The notes: generated by a model from the sequence alone, not told the origin. Numbered from the stretch's first letter, positions 16,524 through 26,778 are shown. The stretch is DNA of 64,000 nt from Curvibacter sp. PD_MW3 (GCA_002633085.1 NSIV01000001.1:806001-870000); one strand, 5' to 3'. Made by a program: numbers and translations.

Positions 16524-17468
16524 TCAGGCGTGCAACAGGCCACTGTGGGCCGCTGCATGGCGCAGCCAGGCTGCATCCTGCGCCAGCGTCAAGGCGGCAT
16601 CCAGCGTGCGCGACATGCGCTCGGACGCCAACACCATGAAGCCGATCGGCGTATGCACTTCGGGGCCGGTCAGCGGGCGCACCTCCAGATCGCCATAGGC
16701 GCGCACGGCCCCCACCAGCGCCCCCGGCATGACGCTGCAGACCGCTCCACTTAAGGCGCTCAGGGCCAGGGTCAGCAGGGAATTGGTTTCCAGCACCGGA
16801 CGCACCGCCACACCCGCCTTGGCAAAGGCGGCATCGACGATGTGGCGGTTGTGCATTTCAGACGTCATCAGGCACAGCGGCAGGGTGGCCGCTTCCTGCC
16901 ACGTGATGGGGCCACCGAACTGGATACCCTGCGCACCCGGGCTGGCAGCCTTGCGCACCAGGAAATAGTGTTCGGAGTACTGCGCCTGCGTGCGCAGCGA
17001 ACCGACGCCGGGCCGCACACGCTCGATGAAGCCCAGCCCCATGTCGAGCGAAAGCTCCTCCAGACCGGTTTCGATACCCTGCGAACTCATGGAGCGCACC
17101 ACCGGGGTGATGCCCGGGAACTTGGCATGCAGCATGGCGGCAAAGCGGGCGGCGATCGGCTCCGCCGAAGGCACCACGCCGATGCTCAGGCGCCCCTGCG
17201 GCTGGCCGCTGACGCTGCTCATGTCCTGCTTGAGCAATTGCTCCTCGTGCAGCATGCGCCGGGCACTGGCCAGCAGGCGCTGCCCCTCATCTGTGAAGCC
17301 GACAAAGGTGCGACCGCGCTTGACGATGGCAACACCGAACTCCTCCTCCAGCGCCCGCAGTGCATTGGAGAGCGCCGGCTGCGTGACGAAGCAGGCCTGA
17401 GCCGCGCGCGCAAAGTGCTTGTGCTCGTCCAGAGCAACCAGGTAGCGCATCGAGACCAGCAGGTTCAC
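16524..17468 (-). CDS. LysR-family transcriptional regulator, probable regulator of NAD-formate dehydrogenase
   Basis: A 314-residue LysR-type protein. The winged helix-turn-helix occupies residues 1-60 (RAAQACFVTQPALSNALRAL); the effector-binding domain follows from about 90. Predicted start is GTG 17468 with GAGGG upstream. Unlike most LysR genes it is not divergent from its target: it is co-oriented and directly upstream of the formate dehydrogenase genes, and only 22 bases downstream of mrp, so it may be transcribed from the mrp promoter. FdsR-like control by formate is a reasonable guess from context but the ligand is not evident. Confidence 0.85.
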   Translation of the reverse strand: MNLLVSMRYLVALDEHKHFARAAQACFVTQPALSNALRALEEEFGVAIVKRGRTFVGFTDEGQRLLASARRMLHEEQLLKQDMSSVSGQPQGRLSIGVVPSAEPIAARFAAMLHAKFPGITPVVRSMSSQGIETGLEELSLDMGLGFIERVRPGVGSLRTQAQYSEHYFLVRKAASPGAQGIQFGGPITWQEAATLPLCLMTSEMHNRHIVDAAFAKAGVAVRPVLETNSLLTLALSALSGAVCSVMPGALVGAVRAYGDLEVRPLTGPEVHTPIGFMVLASERMSRTLDAALTLAQDAAWLRHAAAHSGLLHA

Positions 17469-17490
17469 GGCTCAGCCCTCGATCACGGTT

Positions 17491-18582
17491 TCAGGTCTCT
17501 TTCGAGATCTTGATGCTGGGGAACTTGCTGGAGAAGTCCTTGTTCTTGGCGGCAATCGCCACCGCCACCTGGCGCGCCAGCGTCTTGTAGATGCCGGCCA
17601 CCTCACCGTCGGGATCAGCCACCACGGTCGGCTTGCCGTTGTCGGCCTGCAGCCGGATCTGCATGTTCAGCGGCAAAGCGCCCAGGTAGGGCATGCCGTA
17701 TTCGGCCGCCATCTTCTTGCCGCCGTCGACTCCGAAGATGTGCTCGATGTGGCCGCAGTTGCTGCACACGTGCACGGCCATGTTCTCCACGATGCCAAGG
17801 ATCGGCACACCGACCTTCTCGAACATCTTGATGCCTTTCTTGGCGTCCAGCAGGGCAATGTCCTGCGGGGTGGTGACGATCACCGCGCCGGTCATGGGCA
17901 CGCGCTGGCTCAAGGTGAGCTGGATGTCGCCGGTGCCGGGCGGCATGTCGACGATCAGGTAATCGAGGTCTTTCCAGTTGGTCTGGCGCAGCAGTTGCTC
18001 CAGCGCCTGGGTGGCCATGGGGCCGCGCCAGATCATGGCCTCGTCCTGTCCGACCAGGAAACCGATGGACATGACCTGCACGCCGTAGTTCTCCAGTGGC
18101 TCCATGGTCTGGCCATCTTCGCTCTCGGGGCGGGCGTCAATGCCCATCATCATGGGCTGGCTCGGGCCATAGATGTCGGCATCCAGAATACCGACGCTGG
18201 CGCCTTCGGCTGCCAGGGCCAGCGCCAGGTTGACGGCCGTGGTGCTCTTGCCCACGCCGCCCTTGCCGGAAGCCACGGCCACGATGTTCTTCACACGCGG
18301 CAGCAACTGCACGCCGCGCTGCACCGCGTGGGCCACGATGTGGGTGATGACATTGACCGACACATTGGCCACACCGGCCACACCCTTGGCGGCGGCAATC
18401 AGCGCCTTGCGAAAACCTGCCACCTGACTCTTGGCCGGATAACCCAGTTCGACGTCGAACGACACATCGCCATCCTGGATGCTGAGGTTCTTGATGGCCT
18501 TGGCGGACACGAAGTCCCGCCCCGTATTAGGGTCGACCACCGCCTTGAGGGCGTCCATCAGCGCTTGTTCTGTCACCGTCAT
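17491..18582 (-). CDS. mrp: Mrp/ApbC/NBP35-family iron-sulfur carrier ATPase
   Basis: Cytoplasmic P-loop ATPase that carries or transfers Fe-S clusters. 363 residues from ATG 18582 (GGAG ribosome site). Residues 1-80 form a MIP18/DUF59-type domain; the deviant Walker A (SGKGGVGKST) follows near residue 105, then DADIYGPSQ and DMPPGTGD motifs. The conserved CxxC that binds the cluster (CSNCGH) is present near residue 260. It precedes the LysR and formate dehydrogenase genes in the same orientation. The cluster demand of these enzymes makes the location suggestive, though Mrp is a general housekeeping factor. It is divergent from the patatin gene. Confidence 0.93.
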   Translation of the reverse strand: MTVTEQALMDALKAVVDPNTGRDFVSAKAIKNLSIQDGDVSFDVELGYPAKSQVAGFRKALIAAAKGVAGVANVSVNVITHIVAHAVQRGVQLLPRVKNIVAVASGKGGVGKSTTAVNLALALAAEGASVGILDADIYGPSQPMMMGIDARPESEDGQTMEPLENYGVQVMSIGFLVGQDEAMIWRGPMATQALEQLLRQTNWKDLDYLIVDMPPGTGDIQLTLSQRVPMTGAVIVTTPQDIALLDAKKGIKMFEKVGVPILGIVENMAVHVCSNCGHIEHIFGVDGGKKMAAEYGMPYLGALPLNMQIRLQADNGKPTVVADPDGEVAGIYKTLARQVAVAIAAKNKDFSSKFPSIKISKET

Positions 18583-18739
18583 CAAATACTCCTGAAGAGT
18601 TGCGTAGTCTAGCGAAGGCCGCCTTAACCTTGCCGAACCGGGCAAATTGGTAAAAACCAGCACCTGGCCCCCCAGAACAGGGTAAATCCGGTGCTTTTCG
18701 GCGCATGGGCGCCCCATGCAGCCCACTCATAATCGACGC

Positions 18740-20005
18740 ATGGATGCCTCGACCCGACCGCCCACCACCGGCCTGCTGCTGACCGGCGGCGGTGCGCGCG
18801 CCGCCTACCAGGTCGGCGTGCTGGAAGCACTGGCCGACCTGCGGCGGGCCAGCGGTGCACGCCATGAACACAATCCCTTTGACATCATCACCGGTACCTC
18901 GGCCGGCGCCATCAATGCCGCTGCCCTGGCCTGCGGTGCCGATGACTTCGACCTGGCGGTGCGGCGCATCGTGGGCGTCTGGCAGGATTTCGAGGCGCAT
19001 CAGGTCTACCAGTCCGATGTGCTGAGCGTGATGCGCAGCGGCGCCAAATGGCTGAGTCTGCTGTCGCTCGGTTGGCTGATCGCCAAATGGCGCCGCCTCA
19101 AGCCGCGCTCGCTGCTGGACAACTCGCCACTGGAAACCCTGCTGCGCACCTTGGTGCCGCTGGAGCGCCTGCCCGGGCTGGTAGCACAAGGCCATCTGCA
19201 CGCGCTCGCCGTCACGGCCTCCAGCTACAGCTCGGGCCACCATGTCACTTTTTTCGAAGGCGCCGAGCAGTTGCAGCCCTGGGTGCGTTCGCAGCGCCTG
19301 TCGGTCCGCCACCGCATCACCCACGAGCACCTGCTGGCCTCTTCGGCGATTCCCTTCATGTTCCCGGCCATGCCGCTGGACATCCACGGCCGCACGGAGT
19401 TCTTTGGCGACGGCTCCATGCGTCAGACGGCACCGGTGGCCCCCGCCATCCACCTGGGGGCCGAACGCATCCTCGTCATCGGTGCCGGTCGCATGCACGA
19501 GCCGCGCAGCGAAACCCTCGCCGCCACCACCCACAGTTACCCCTCACTGGCACAGATCGCCGGCCACGCCATGTCCAGCATCTTCCTCGACGCCCTGTCG
19601 GTGGACATCGAGCGCATGCGGCGGATCAACCAGACGCTCTCGCTGGTGCCCCCCGAGGCACGACAAGCCAGCGCGCTGCGCCCGGTCGAACTGCTGGTGA
19701 TCTCGCCCTCCGAGCGGCTGGACCAGCTGGCGGCCCGGCACATCGATGCCCTGCCCGCGGCGGTACGCACCCTGCTCGGCGGCATCGGCGTGTCGTCGAG
19801 CGCGGCCGACGTCAAGGGCGGCGCACTGGCCAGCTACCTGCTGTTCGAATCGGTCTACACGCGCGAGCTCATGAAGCTGGGTTATGCCGATGCACTCCGG
19901 CAGCAGGAGGCCATCCTGCAGTTTTTCGGCTGGCCCACCCCGGCGCCAGGGGCTGACGCCGCCCCCAGTCGTATCGAGCGGCGGCGCGACCCCTTGCGCC
20001 TTTGA
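18740..20005 (+). CDS. Patatin-like phospholipase
   Basis: Serine lipid acyl hydrolase of the patatin family (421 residues from ATG 18740; an in-frame ATG at 18716 would add 8). The oxyanion hole GGGARAAYQ is near residue 13, the nucleophile elbow GTSAG near 52, and the catalytic aspartate in DGSMR near 225. No signal peptide is seen. Neither start has a clear ribosome site; the region just before 18740 is AT-richer (CATAAT) and could hold a promoter. Substrate unknown. It is divergent from mrp and 56 bases before metG. Confidence 0.85.
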   Translation: MDASTRPPTTGLLLTGGGARAAYQVGVLEALADLRRASGARHEHNPFDIITGTSAGAINAAALACGADDFDLAVRRIVGVWQDFEAHQVYQSDVLSVMRSGAKWLSLLSLGWLIAKWRRLKPRSLLDNSPLETLLRTLVPLERLPGLVAQGHLHALAVTASSYSSGHHVTFFEGAEQLQPWVRSQRLSVRHRITHEHLLASSAIPFMFPAMPLDIHGRTEFFGDGSMRQTAPVAPAIHLGAERILVIGAGRMHEPRSETLAATTHSYPSLAQIAGHAMSSIFLDALSVDIERMRRINQTLSLVPPEARQASALRPVELLVISPSERLDQLAARHIDALPAAVRTLLGGIGVSSSAADVKGGALASYLLFESVYTRELMKLGYADALRQQEAILQFFGWPTPAPGADAAPSRIERRRDPLRL

Positions 20006-20061
20006 GCCCGCCTTTTGGCCGGGGCCGACTAAAATCCCTGGTTCCCTTTCGGAAGAACCCC

Positions 20062-22134
20062 ATGTCACGCAAGCTCTTCGTCACCACCGCCCTGCCCTAT
20101 GCCAACGGCAACTTCCATATCGGCCACATCATGGAGTACATCCAGGCCGACATCTGGGTGCGGTTGCAGCGCATGCTGGGCCATGAGGTGAACTTCGTCG
20201 GTGCCGACGACACCCACGGCGCGCCCATCATGATTGCGGCCGAGAAAGCCGGCAAGACACCGCAGCAGTTCGTGGCCGACATCGCCGCCGGCCGCAAGCC
20301 CTACCTGGACGGTTTCCACATTGCGTTCGACAACTGGAGCTCGACCGACAGCCCGGAAAACCACCAGCTCGCCAAAGCGATCTACCTCGACCTCAAGGCC
20401 GCTGGACTGATCTCCAGCAAGGTGATCGAGCAGTTCTTCGATCCCGAGAAGGCCATGTTCCTGCCGGATCGTTTCATCAAGGGCGAGTGCCCGAAGTGCG
20501 GCACGAAAGACCAGTACGGCGACAACTGCGAGTCGTGTGGCGCCGTCTACGCCCCCACCGACCTGCGCAACCCCTACTCCACCCTGTCGGGGGCCAAGCC
20601 GGTACTCAAGAGTTCCGAGCACTTCTTCTTCAAGCTGTCCGACCCGCGTTGCGTGGCCTTCCTTGAAGAGTGGACGCAGGACGGCCGCCTGCAGCCCGAG
20701 GTGGCCAACAAGGTGAAGGAATGGTTCACCGTGCGCACCAACCCGGACGGCAGCACCAGCGAAGGCCTGGGCGACTGGGACATCTCGCGCGACGCGCCCT
20801 ACTTCGGCATCGAGATCCCCGATGCACCCGGCAAGTACTTCTACGTCTGGCTCGACGCCCCCGTGGGCTACCTGGCATCGCTCAAGAACCTGCTCGACCA
20901 GCGCGGCCAGAATTTCGACGCCTACATGGCCGACCCGCAGCTGGAGCAGTACCACTTCATCGGCAAGGACATCGTGACCTTCCACACGCTGTTCTGGCCC
21001 GCCATGCTGAAGTTCAGCGGCCGCAAGACGCCGGACAAGATCTTCGTGCACGGCTTCCTCACCGTGAACAACGGCGAGAAGATGAGCAAGAGCCGTGGCA
21101 CCGGCCTGGACCCGCTGAAGTACCTGGGCCTGGGCATGAACCCCGAGTGGCTGCGCTACTACCTGGCCGCCAAGCTGAGCGGCCGCAACGAGGACATCGA
21201 CTTCAACGCCGACGACTTCATGGCCCGCGTCAACAGCGACCTGGTTGGCAAGTACATCAACATCGCCTCGCGCGCCGCCGGCTTTCTCACCAAGCGCTTT
21301 GGCGGCAAGCTGGCCGACGTCTCGGGTGATGGCGACGCGCTGCTGGAACACCTGCGCGACGCCTCCGCCAACCTGGCCGAGTTGCTGGCTGAACGCGAGT
21401 ACGGCAAGGCCCTGCGCGAGATCATGCTGCTGGCCGACCGCGTCAACGAGTACGTGGACCAGAACAAGCCCTGGGAGCTGGCGAAGCAGGAGGGCATGGA
21501 CAGCCATCTGCACGATGTCTGCACCGTCTGCATCGAAGCCTTCCGCCTGCTGACCATCTACCTCAAACCGGTGCTGCCGGCGCTGGCAGCGCAGGTCGAA
21601 GCGTTCCTGCAAGTCGACCCGCTGCAATGGTCTGATGCGACCAAGGCACTGGGTGCCGGCCACGTCATCGGCGAATACAAGCACCTGATGCAGCGCGTTG
21701 ACGTCAAGCAGCTTGAGGCATTGTTTGAGCCTCCAGCCCCCGTAGAACCTGCGCCAATCGCTACAGAATCCGTAGCGCCTGGCGGCGAGGAACTGGCCCC
21801 GACCATCGGCATCGACGACTTCGTCAAGATCGACCTGCGCATCGCCCAGATCGTCAACTGCGAAGCGATCGAAGGCTCGACCAAGCTGTTGCGCCTGACG
21901 CTGGATGTGGGTGAAGGCAAGACGCGCAATGTGTTCAGTGGCATTGCCAGCGCCTACAAGCCGGAAGACCTGGTGGGCAAGCTCACCGTGATGGTGGCCA
22001 ACCTGGCACCGCGCAAGATGAAATTCGGCGTGTCGGAAGGCATGGTGCTGGCCGCCAGCCACGGTGACGAAAAGGCCGGCATTTACGTGCTCACCCCCTG
22101 GCCGGGCGCCCAACCAGGCATGCGGGTGCGTTAA
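20062..22134 (+). CDS. metG: Methionyl-tRNA synthetase
   Basis: Charges tRNA-Met with methionine in the cytoplasm. 690 residues from ATG 20062: class I HIGH motif (NFHIGH near residue 18), zinc-binding knuckles (CPKCG...CESCG near residues 140-160), KMSKS ([10 protein letters not shown] near 340), and a C-terminal EMAP/Trbp111-type tRNA-binding domain from about residue 583. The linker between catalytic and C-terminal parts, residues 555-572 ([18 protein letters not shown]), is encoded by an in-frame copy of the roughly 53-bp interspersed repeat. A TAAAAT box at 20030-20035 may be the promoter -10. Confidence 0.97.
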   Translation: MSRKLFVTTALPYANGNFHIGHIMEYIQADIWVRLQRMLGHEVNFVGADDTHGAPIMIAAEKAGKTPQQFVADIAAGRKPYLDGFHIAFDNWSSTDSPENHQLAKAIYLDLKAAGLISSKVIEQFFDPEKAMFLPDRFIKGECPKCGTKDQYGDNCESCGAVYAPTDLRNPYSTLSGAKPVLKSSEHFFFKLSDPRCVAFLEEWTQDGRLQPEVANKVKEWFTVRTNPDGSTSEGLGDWDISRDAPYFGIEIPDAPGKYFYVWLDAPVGYLASLKNLLDQRGQNFDAYMADPQLEQYHFIGKDIVTFHTLFWPAMLKFSGRKTPDKIFVHGFLTVNNGEKMSKSRGTGLDPLKYLGLGMNPEWLRYYLAAKLSGRNEDIDFNADDFMARVNSDLVGKYINIASRAAGFLTKRFGGKLADVSGDGDALLEHLRDASANLAELLAEREYGKALREIMLLADRVNEYVDQNKPWELAKQEGMDSHLHDVCTVCIEAFRLLTIYLKPVLPALAAQVEAFLQVDPLQWSDATKALGAGHVIGEYKHLMQRVDVKQLEALFEPPAPVEPAPIATESVAPGGEELAPTIGIDDFVKIDLRIAQIVNCEAIEGSTKLLRLTLDVGEGKTRNVFSGIASAYKPEDLVGKLTVMVANLAPRKMKFGVSEGMVLAASHGDEKAGIYVLTPWPGAQPGMRVR
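21724..21776 (+). repeat. Interspersed 53-bp repeat, copy 1 (in frame inside metG)
   Basis: Ends in GCTAC-AGAATCC-GTAGC, a 5-bp inverted repeat with 7-base spacer, and aligns over its whole length with the copy at 53965-54018 (shared blocks AGCC, CAG, GTAGAA/GCAGAA, TGCG, GCTA). It encodes a Pro/Ala/Glu-rich linker of MetG, so it has been kept in frame. Confidence 0.6.
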
Positions 22135-22157
22135 ACCAGCGCATCCAAGCCGATCCG

Positions 22158-22173
22158 GGCCGGTGCACCGGCC
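22158..22173. terminator. 16-bp palindrome between converging metG and diguanylate cyclase genes
   Basis: GGCCGGTGCACCGGCC is a perfect palindrome in the 45-base gap between the two stop codons. It can form a 6-bp stem with a 4-base loop on either strand. There is no T-run, so termination would be weak or Rho-assisted. Confidence 0.45.
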
Positions 22174-22179
22174 TGGGCA

Positions 22180-23724
22180 TCAGGTCGAGACCACCTCAAA
22201 GCGGGCCCGGCCCGAGCCCTTGGTGCGGTACAGCGCCGCATCGGCACACGCCACCAGACTCTCCGGCAGCAGGTTCTGGTCAGCCACCGCGGTGGCCACC
22301 CCGATGCTGATGGTGAGCCAGGGCGCCACCGGCGAGTTGGCGTGCGGGATGGCGGCCTTGCTCAACTCGTCCATGCAGCGCTGGGCCACCACCCTCGCCG
22401 CTTCAACGTCGGCACCCGGCAAGAGCATGGCGAACTCCTCGCCGCCATAGCGGGCCACCACCTCGCCCGAGCGCTGAGCGCAATCGAACAGGATGCCGGC
22501 AATCTGGCGCAGGCAGGCGTCTCCGGTCAGGTGGCCGTAGTGGTCGTTGTAGCGCTTGAAGAAATCGACGTCGATCATCAGAAGCGAGATCGGCTGCTGG
22601 TTGCGCGCGCTGCGCATCCATTCGGTCTGCAGGCTCTGGTCGAACTGGCGCCGATTGGCCAGTCCGGTCAGGCTGTCGGTGGTGGACAGACGCGACAGCA
22701 GCTCGTTGGCACGCTCCAGTTCCAGACTTTTCTCTACCAGGTCCGTCACATCCAGCCGCACCATGATCAGGTTGCCCGAGGGCGCGCGGGTCTCGTAGTA
22801 ATGCATCCAGCGCCCATCTTTGGAGCGGCGCAGCACCGGCACCTTGAGCAGGCCACGTGCGGCCAGCCGCTGGCGCAGCCACTCGTCCTCGCGTCCCAAC
22901 GCCTCGGTGATGTCGCCTTGGGCCAGGCTGCGGCGCAGCAAGGCTTCGTAGGTTTGCCCGATCAACTCCCCGCCCACGCCATAGGGCGGCATGTCCACCG
23001 CCTCGCGGTTGTACATCACCAGCCGGTCCGCTTCGTCATAGATCGCCACGCCGGCCGGCATGGCGTCGATGGCTTCGTGCAGGCGCACGCGAGCGGCCTG
23101 CGCTTCAGCCCGCGCTGCACTCAGCACCTCACGCTGGTGCACCGATTCGGTCACATCCACCCGCACCGCGACAATACAACCGGAGGTGGTGCGCGCTTCA
23201 TAAAGATGGGCCCAGCCGCCATCGGGCAGACGGCGCAGCTGCGGCGCGTTGCTGCGGCCCCGGCCCGCAATGCGCAGCGCGATCCATTCTTCTTCCTGGC
23301 CGACCGGCGCATCGATCAGCATGCCTTGCTGCTGGGCACGCCGCAGCAGCTCTTCATAACGCAGGCCGACGCCCTCAGTACGGGCGCTATCCGGGTACAG
23401 CTGCTCCATGCGCCGGTTGCAGATGACCAGCCGGTCCTGCGCGTCGTACAGCTCGATCGCCGCCGGCATTTCATCAATGGCTTCGCGCAGGCAGGCATAC
23501 GCAGCTTGCGCTTGCTGGTGCACTGCCTCCAGCCGCGACATCCGACGCCAGACGACGAAGCCCAGCGCCAACACCAGCAGAAGCCCGGCCAGCGCCAGCC
23601 CGAGCGTGACCGGCGCCATGGCGGACCGATCAGCTTGCAGCGCGAAGGCGAACTGGGCCAGCTGGATCAGCAGCACCAGCCCAAAAACAAGAAGCCACCC
23701 AGAGGCAGCGCGGAGGTATTTCAC
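22180..23724 (-). CDS. Membrane diguanylate cyclase with two PAS-type domains
   Basis: Makes c-di-GMP from GTP. From GTG 23724 (514 residues): two membrane helices (about 8-28 and 40-60), two PAS-like repeats (about 75-205 and 210-340, both with an AIDEMPA/AIDAMPA start and a DVT end), then a GGDEF domain with intact GGEEF and substrate-binding residues (DVDFFKRYND). The inhibitory site position upstream of GGEEF reads RSGE instead of RxxD, so product inhibition may be lost. The reading frame stays open upstream into the divergent control region, but GTG 23724 directly precedes the first helix and has GGGAAA before it. A GTG a few codons earlier is possible. Signal unknown. Confidence 0.85.
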   Translation of the reverse strand: MKYLRAASGWLLVFGLVLLIQLAQFAFALQADRSAMAPVTLGLALAGLLLVLALGFVVWRRMSRLEAVHQQAQAAYACLREAIDEMPAAIELYDAQDRLVICNRRMEQLYPDSARTEGVGLRYEELLRRAQQQGMLIDAPVGQEEEWIALRIAGRGRSNAPQLRRLPDGGWAHLYEARTTSGCIVAVRVDVTESVHQREVLSAARAEAQAARVRLHEAIDAMPAGVAIYDEADRLVMYNREAVDMPPYGVGGELIGQTYEALLRRSLAQGDITEALGREDEWLRQRLAARGLLKVPVLRRSKDGRWMHYYETRAPSGNLIMVRLDVTDLVEKSLELERANELLSRLSTTDSLTGLANRRQFDQSLQTEWMRSARNQQPISLLMIDVDFFKRYNDHYGHLTGDACLRQIAGILFDCAQRSGEVVARYGGEEFAMLLPGADVEAARVVAQRCMDELSKAAIPHANSPVAPWLTISIGVATAVADQNLLPESLVACADAALYRTKGSGRARFEVVST

Positions 23725-23820
23725 GGACGATTTCCCGATGGCGGCGACATTCGCGGAATCCCAACACCCTGCAAGGCGCCTCAGCCTGTGGCCGGCTGAG
23801 TGCGCCTTTTGTCTCCGATG

Positions 23821-23894
23821 GCATGTGACAGCATGTGAACACGCTAATGTAAGCGTGGCGCCAGCTTTGAGGGTATCCCCCATTTGGGGGATAC
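23821..23894. promoter_or_regulatory. Cluster of repeats between diguanylate cyclase and YoaK genes
   Basis: Three elements lie within 74 bases: a direct repeat GCATGTGA at 23821-23828 and 23831-23838; an inverted repeat CACGCT-N6-AGCGTG at 23840-23857; and a perfect 9-bp inverted repeat GTATCCCCC-ATTT-GGGGGATAC at 23873-23894. They sit in the divergent promoter region and look like operator or leader elements. No regulator is identified. Confidence 0.45.
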
Positions 23895-23966
23895 AACCCT
23901 GCGGAGTAAACTTTCTGTTTTTCGCCCTCATCGGCAGCATCTGCACCGCAGGCCACGCCACACCCC

Positions 23967-24758
23967 ATGTCCGGATCCAAACAGCCGACGCATCCGCTTT
24001 CACACCTGCACTGGTGGACCGACATCCACCGTTCAACGGCGGCCAACCTCCGGCTGGGTGTTTCTCTGTGCTTCATCGCCGGAGCCACCAATGCCGGCGG
24101 CTTTCTTGCCGTGGGCCAATACACCTCGCACATGACGGGACTGCTGTCCTCGATTGCCGACAACCTGGTGCTGGGTCAATTCGGTCTGATCATGGCCAGT
24201 CTGGCCGCCATTGCGGCGTTTCTGGGCGGCGCCATGACGACGGCCTGGATGGTGAACTGGAGCATGCGCCGGCATTTGCGCAGCGCCTTTGCCCGCCCGC
24301 TGGTGGTCGAGGCCGGGCTGCTGCTACTGTTCGGCATGTTCGGCGCGGCCATCAACCTGTTTGCCGATTTTTTTGCGCCGCTGACCGTGCTGATCCTGTG
24401 CTTCATCATGGGTCTTCAGAACGCCGTCATCACCAAGATCTCCAATGCCGAGATCCGCACCACCCACGTGACCGGCCTGATCACCGACATCGGCATTGAG
24501 CTTGGCAAGCTGCTGTACTTCCACCGCTCCGAGTCACCGATCAAGGTCGTGGCCAATCGCCGCAAATTGAGAATCCACCTGTCTCTGACAGCGGCTTTTC
24601 TGCTGGGCGGCCTGGCAGGCGCCTTCGGCTTCAAGTTCTGGGGCTACATCACCAGCGTGCCGCTGGCCTTGTTGCTGGTCCTGCTGGTCTGGGGCCCGAT
24701 CTCGCATGACCTTCGCCGCGGCATGATCGCGCCCGAGCCGCCCAAACATCAGGGCTGA
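23967..24758 (+). CDS. YoaK/DUF1275 family membrane protein
   Basis: Integral membrane protein of 263 residues with about six hydrophobic helices between residues 30 and 250, and the family pattern GATNAGGFLAVGQYTSHMTG near residue 39 and GLQNAVITK near 148. DUF1275 proteins are suspected transporters without established substrate. Start at ATG 23967. The last 10 bases overlap tail-to-tail with the SulP gene on the other strand. Confidence 0.85.
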   Translation: MSGSKQPTHPLSHLHWWTDIHRSTAANLRLGVSLCFIAGATNAGGFLAVGQYTSHMTGLLSSIADNLVLGQFGLIMASLAAIAAFLGGAMTTAWMVNWSMRRHLRSAFARPLVVEAGLLLLFGMFGAAINLFADFFAPLTVLILCFIMGLQNAVITKISNAEIRTTHVTGLITDIGIELGKLLYFHRSESPIKVVANRRKLRIHLSLTAAFLLGGLAGAFGFKFWGYITSVPLALLLVLLVWGPISHDLRRGMIAPEPPKHQG

Positions 24759-26437
24759 GCGGGCTGCTCTGCGCCGCTGGCTACGGCTTGCGTCGCCACC
24801 GGCTTGACGGCCTTGGCCAGTTGCTCCGACAGCCGCTCGGCGTAATCACCCGCCAACAAGCGATCCAGCACGCCGTATTTCCAGAGTTTGGCCCGCACCC
24901 GTTCGTTGGCCTCGCACAGCATCACGCGAACGCCACGCTTTTGCAGCGTCTGGACCACGACATCCATCGCCTGCAAGCCGGTCGAATCGATGAAGGGCAC
25001 ACGGTGCAAACGCACGATCAGAACCCGCGGGTCTGAATGTGTCTTCTTGAGCGCGCTCTCGAAATTTTCGACCGCACCAAAAAAGAAGGGGCCATCGATT
25101 TCGTACACCAGCACATCGCGCGGCAATTGGGTCAGCCCCAGATCCTTCAGGTCATGCTTCAAGTCCTCGGCATCCAGGGATTGCACGTCCACCGTATCTG
25201 CCATGCGGCGCAAAAACTGCATGAACGCCAGGATCACGCCAATGCTCACCGCCGCCACCAGGTCCACCAGCACCGTGAGGGCAAACGTCACCAGCAGAAT
25301 GGCCACATCCGCCCGCGGCGCGCGCGCCACGATGTGGAAGAAATGCTTGAGTTCGCTCATGTTGTAGGCCACCACGAACAGGATGGCCGCCAGGCTGGCC
25401 AATGGAATGTTGGAGGCCAAGGGTGCGAGAAACAGCAGCACCGCCACCAGGGTCAGCGTGTGCGTCACGCCCGCCAGCGGACTGGTACCGCCATTGCGGA
25501 TATTGGTAGCGGTGCGCGCAATGGCACCGGTGGCGGCAAACCCGCCAAACAAGGGCGTGGCGATATTGGCCAAGCCCTGGCCCACCAGTTCCTGGTTAGG
25601 GTCGTGCTTGGTTCCGGCCATGCCATCGGCCACCGTTGCCGACAGCAGGGACTCGATCGCCCCCAGCATGGCGATGGTGAATGCCGGCCCCATGAGCTGC
25701 ACGATCTGCGTCAGGGTGAAGGTCGGCATGGTGAACGCCGGCAAGCCCTGCGGAATGCCGCCAAAGGCGCTGCCGATGGTCGCCACACCCTCGAACTGGA
25801 AGCTGGCCTGCAAAACGGTCACAACCACCATCGCCGTCAGCGGCCCCGGCACGCGGCCCAGGCCGCGGATCCGGGATGAGAAGAGCACCAGCAGCAGGCT
25901 CAGAACCGCCAGCGCCGTGGTGGTCGGATGGAGTTGCGGCAAGGCTTCGATCAGCCGCAGCAGCTTCTCGTGGAAATGCTCACCGCTGATGGCCGGCAGC
26001 CCGAGAAAGTCCTTCCATTGGCCGACAAAGATGATGACGGCGATGCCGGTCGTGAACCCCACCACCACGGGGGCGGGAATGAACTTGATCACCGCCCCCA
26101 TCTTGGCCAGCCCCATGGCAGCCAACATCAAGCCGGCCATCAGGGTGGCCAGTTGCAGGCCGGCAATGCCGTACTTGGCCGTCACCCCGGACAGGATGGC
26201 AATGAAGGCGCCCGTCGGCCCGGCGATCTGCACCCGGCTGCCCCCCAGCACCGACACCATGAAGCCACCGATGATGGCCGTGTAGATCCCCTGCTCCGGC
26301 TTGGCCCCGGAGGCAATGGCAAAGGCCATCGCCAGCGGCAGGGCGACGACACCGACGATGACACCGGCGACGATGTTGGGGATCAGCCGGCCTTTACCGA
26401 ACAGGCCGGCCCGCTTGGCTTCCAGAATCGTGATCAT
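24749..26437 (-). CDS. SulP-family anion transporter with STAS domain
   Basis: Inner-membrane permease of the SLC26/SulP family, transporting sulfate, bicarbonate or dicarboxylates. 562 residues from ATG 26437, which has a GGAGGGG ribosome site. The membrane part (about 15-420) contains the family signature around ALPLAMAFAIASG and GPTGAFIAILSG; a cytoplasmic STAS domain follows (about 440-545) with FIDSTGLQAM. Substrate cannot be assigned; several bacterial members move bicarbonate or C4-dicarboxylates rather than sulfate. It stands alone between YoaK (convergent) and DUF3460 (divergent). Confidence 0.88.
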   Translation of the reverse strand: MITILEAKRAGLFGKGRLIPNIVAGVIVGVVALPLAMAFAIASGAKPEQGIYTAIIGGFMVSVLGGSRVQIAGPTGAFIAILSGVTAKYGIAGLQLATLMAGLMLAAMGLAKMGAVIKFIPAPVVVGFTTGIAVIIFVGQWKDFLGLPAISGEHFHEKLLRLIEALPQLHPTTTALAVLSLLLVLFSSRIRGLGRVPGPLTAMVVVTVLQASFQFEGVATIGSAFGGIPQGLPAFTMPTFTLTQIVQLMGPAFTIAMLGAIESLLSATVADGMAGTKHDPNQELVGQGLANIATPLFGGFAATGAIARTATNIRNGGTSPLAGVTHTLTLVAVLLFLAPLASNIPLASLAAILFVVAYNMSELKHFFHIVARAPRADVAILLVTFALTVLVDLVAAVSIGVILAFMQFLRRMADTVDVQSLDAEDLKHDLKDLGLTQLPRDVLVYEIDGPFFFGAVENFESALKKTHSDPRVLIVRLHRVPFIDSTGLQAMDVVVQTLQKRGVRVMLCEANERVRAKLWKYGVLDRLLAGDYAERLSEQLAKAVKPVATQAVASGAEQPAQP

Positions 26438-26571
26438 CGAAACGCCCCTCCAGTCCTGCGCATACGCCAGGCACCAGTATCCACCCATTCCGCATGCCTC
26501 GGACCCGGGGCGGCTGGCACCGGTAAAATGGCTGATGCCTGTCCCGTACAGGCCCCTCAAGAGGTCTGCCC

Positions 26572-26778
26572 ATGCATATTTTCCGCCGCCCTGATTACCA
26601 ATCCGAAGCCACCCAGTTCATTGAGCAACTCAAGGCCCGTCAGCCGCAGCTCGAAGCCCAGCAACGCCAGGGGCGCGATCTGCTGTGGGACAAGTCGGTC
26701 GACCGCGATGCCTGGGCCGGTTATGCCCAGGCCCGCGTGGCGCAAAAGCCCTACGTCTACCAGACCGAAGGCAAATAA
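26572..26778 (+). CDS. DUF3460 family small protein
   Basis: A 68-residue hydrophilic protein (MHIFRRPDYQSEATQFIEQL...) of the DUF3460 family, which I know from Burkholderiales. Predicted helical, no cysteines, no export signal. It precedes scpA in the same orientation with one interspersed repeat copy in the 66-base gap. Function unknown. Confidence 0.8.
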   Translation: MHIFRRPDYQSEATQFIEQLKARQPQLEAQQRQGRDLLWDKSVDRDAWAGYAQARVAQKPYVYQTEGK

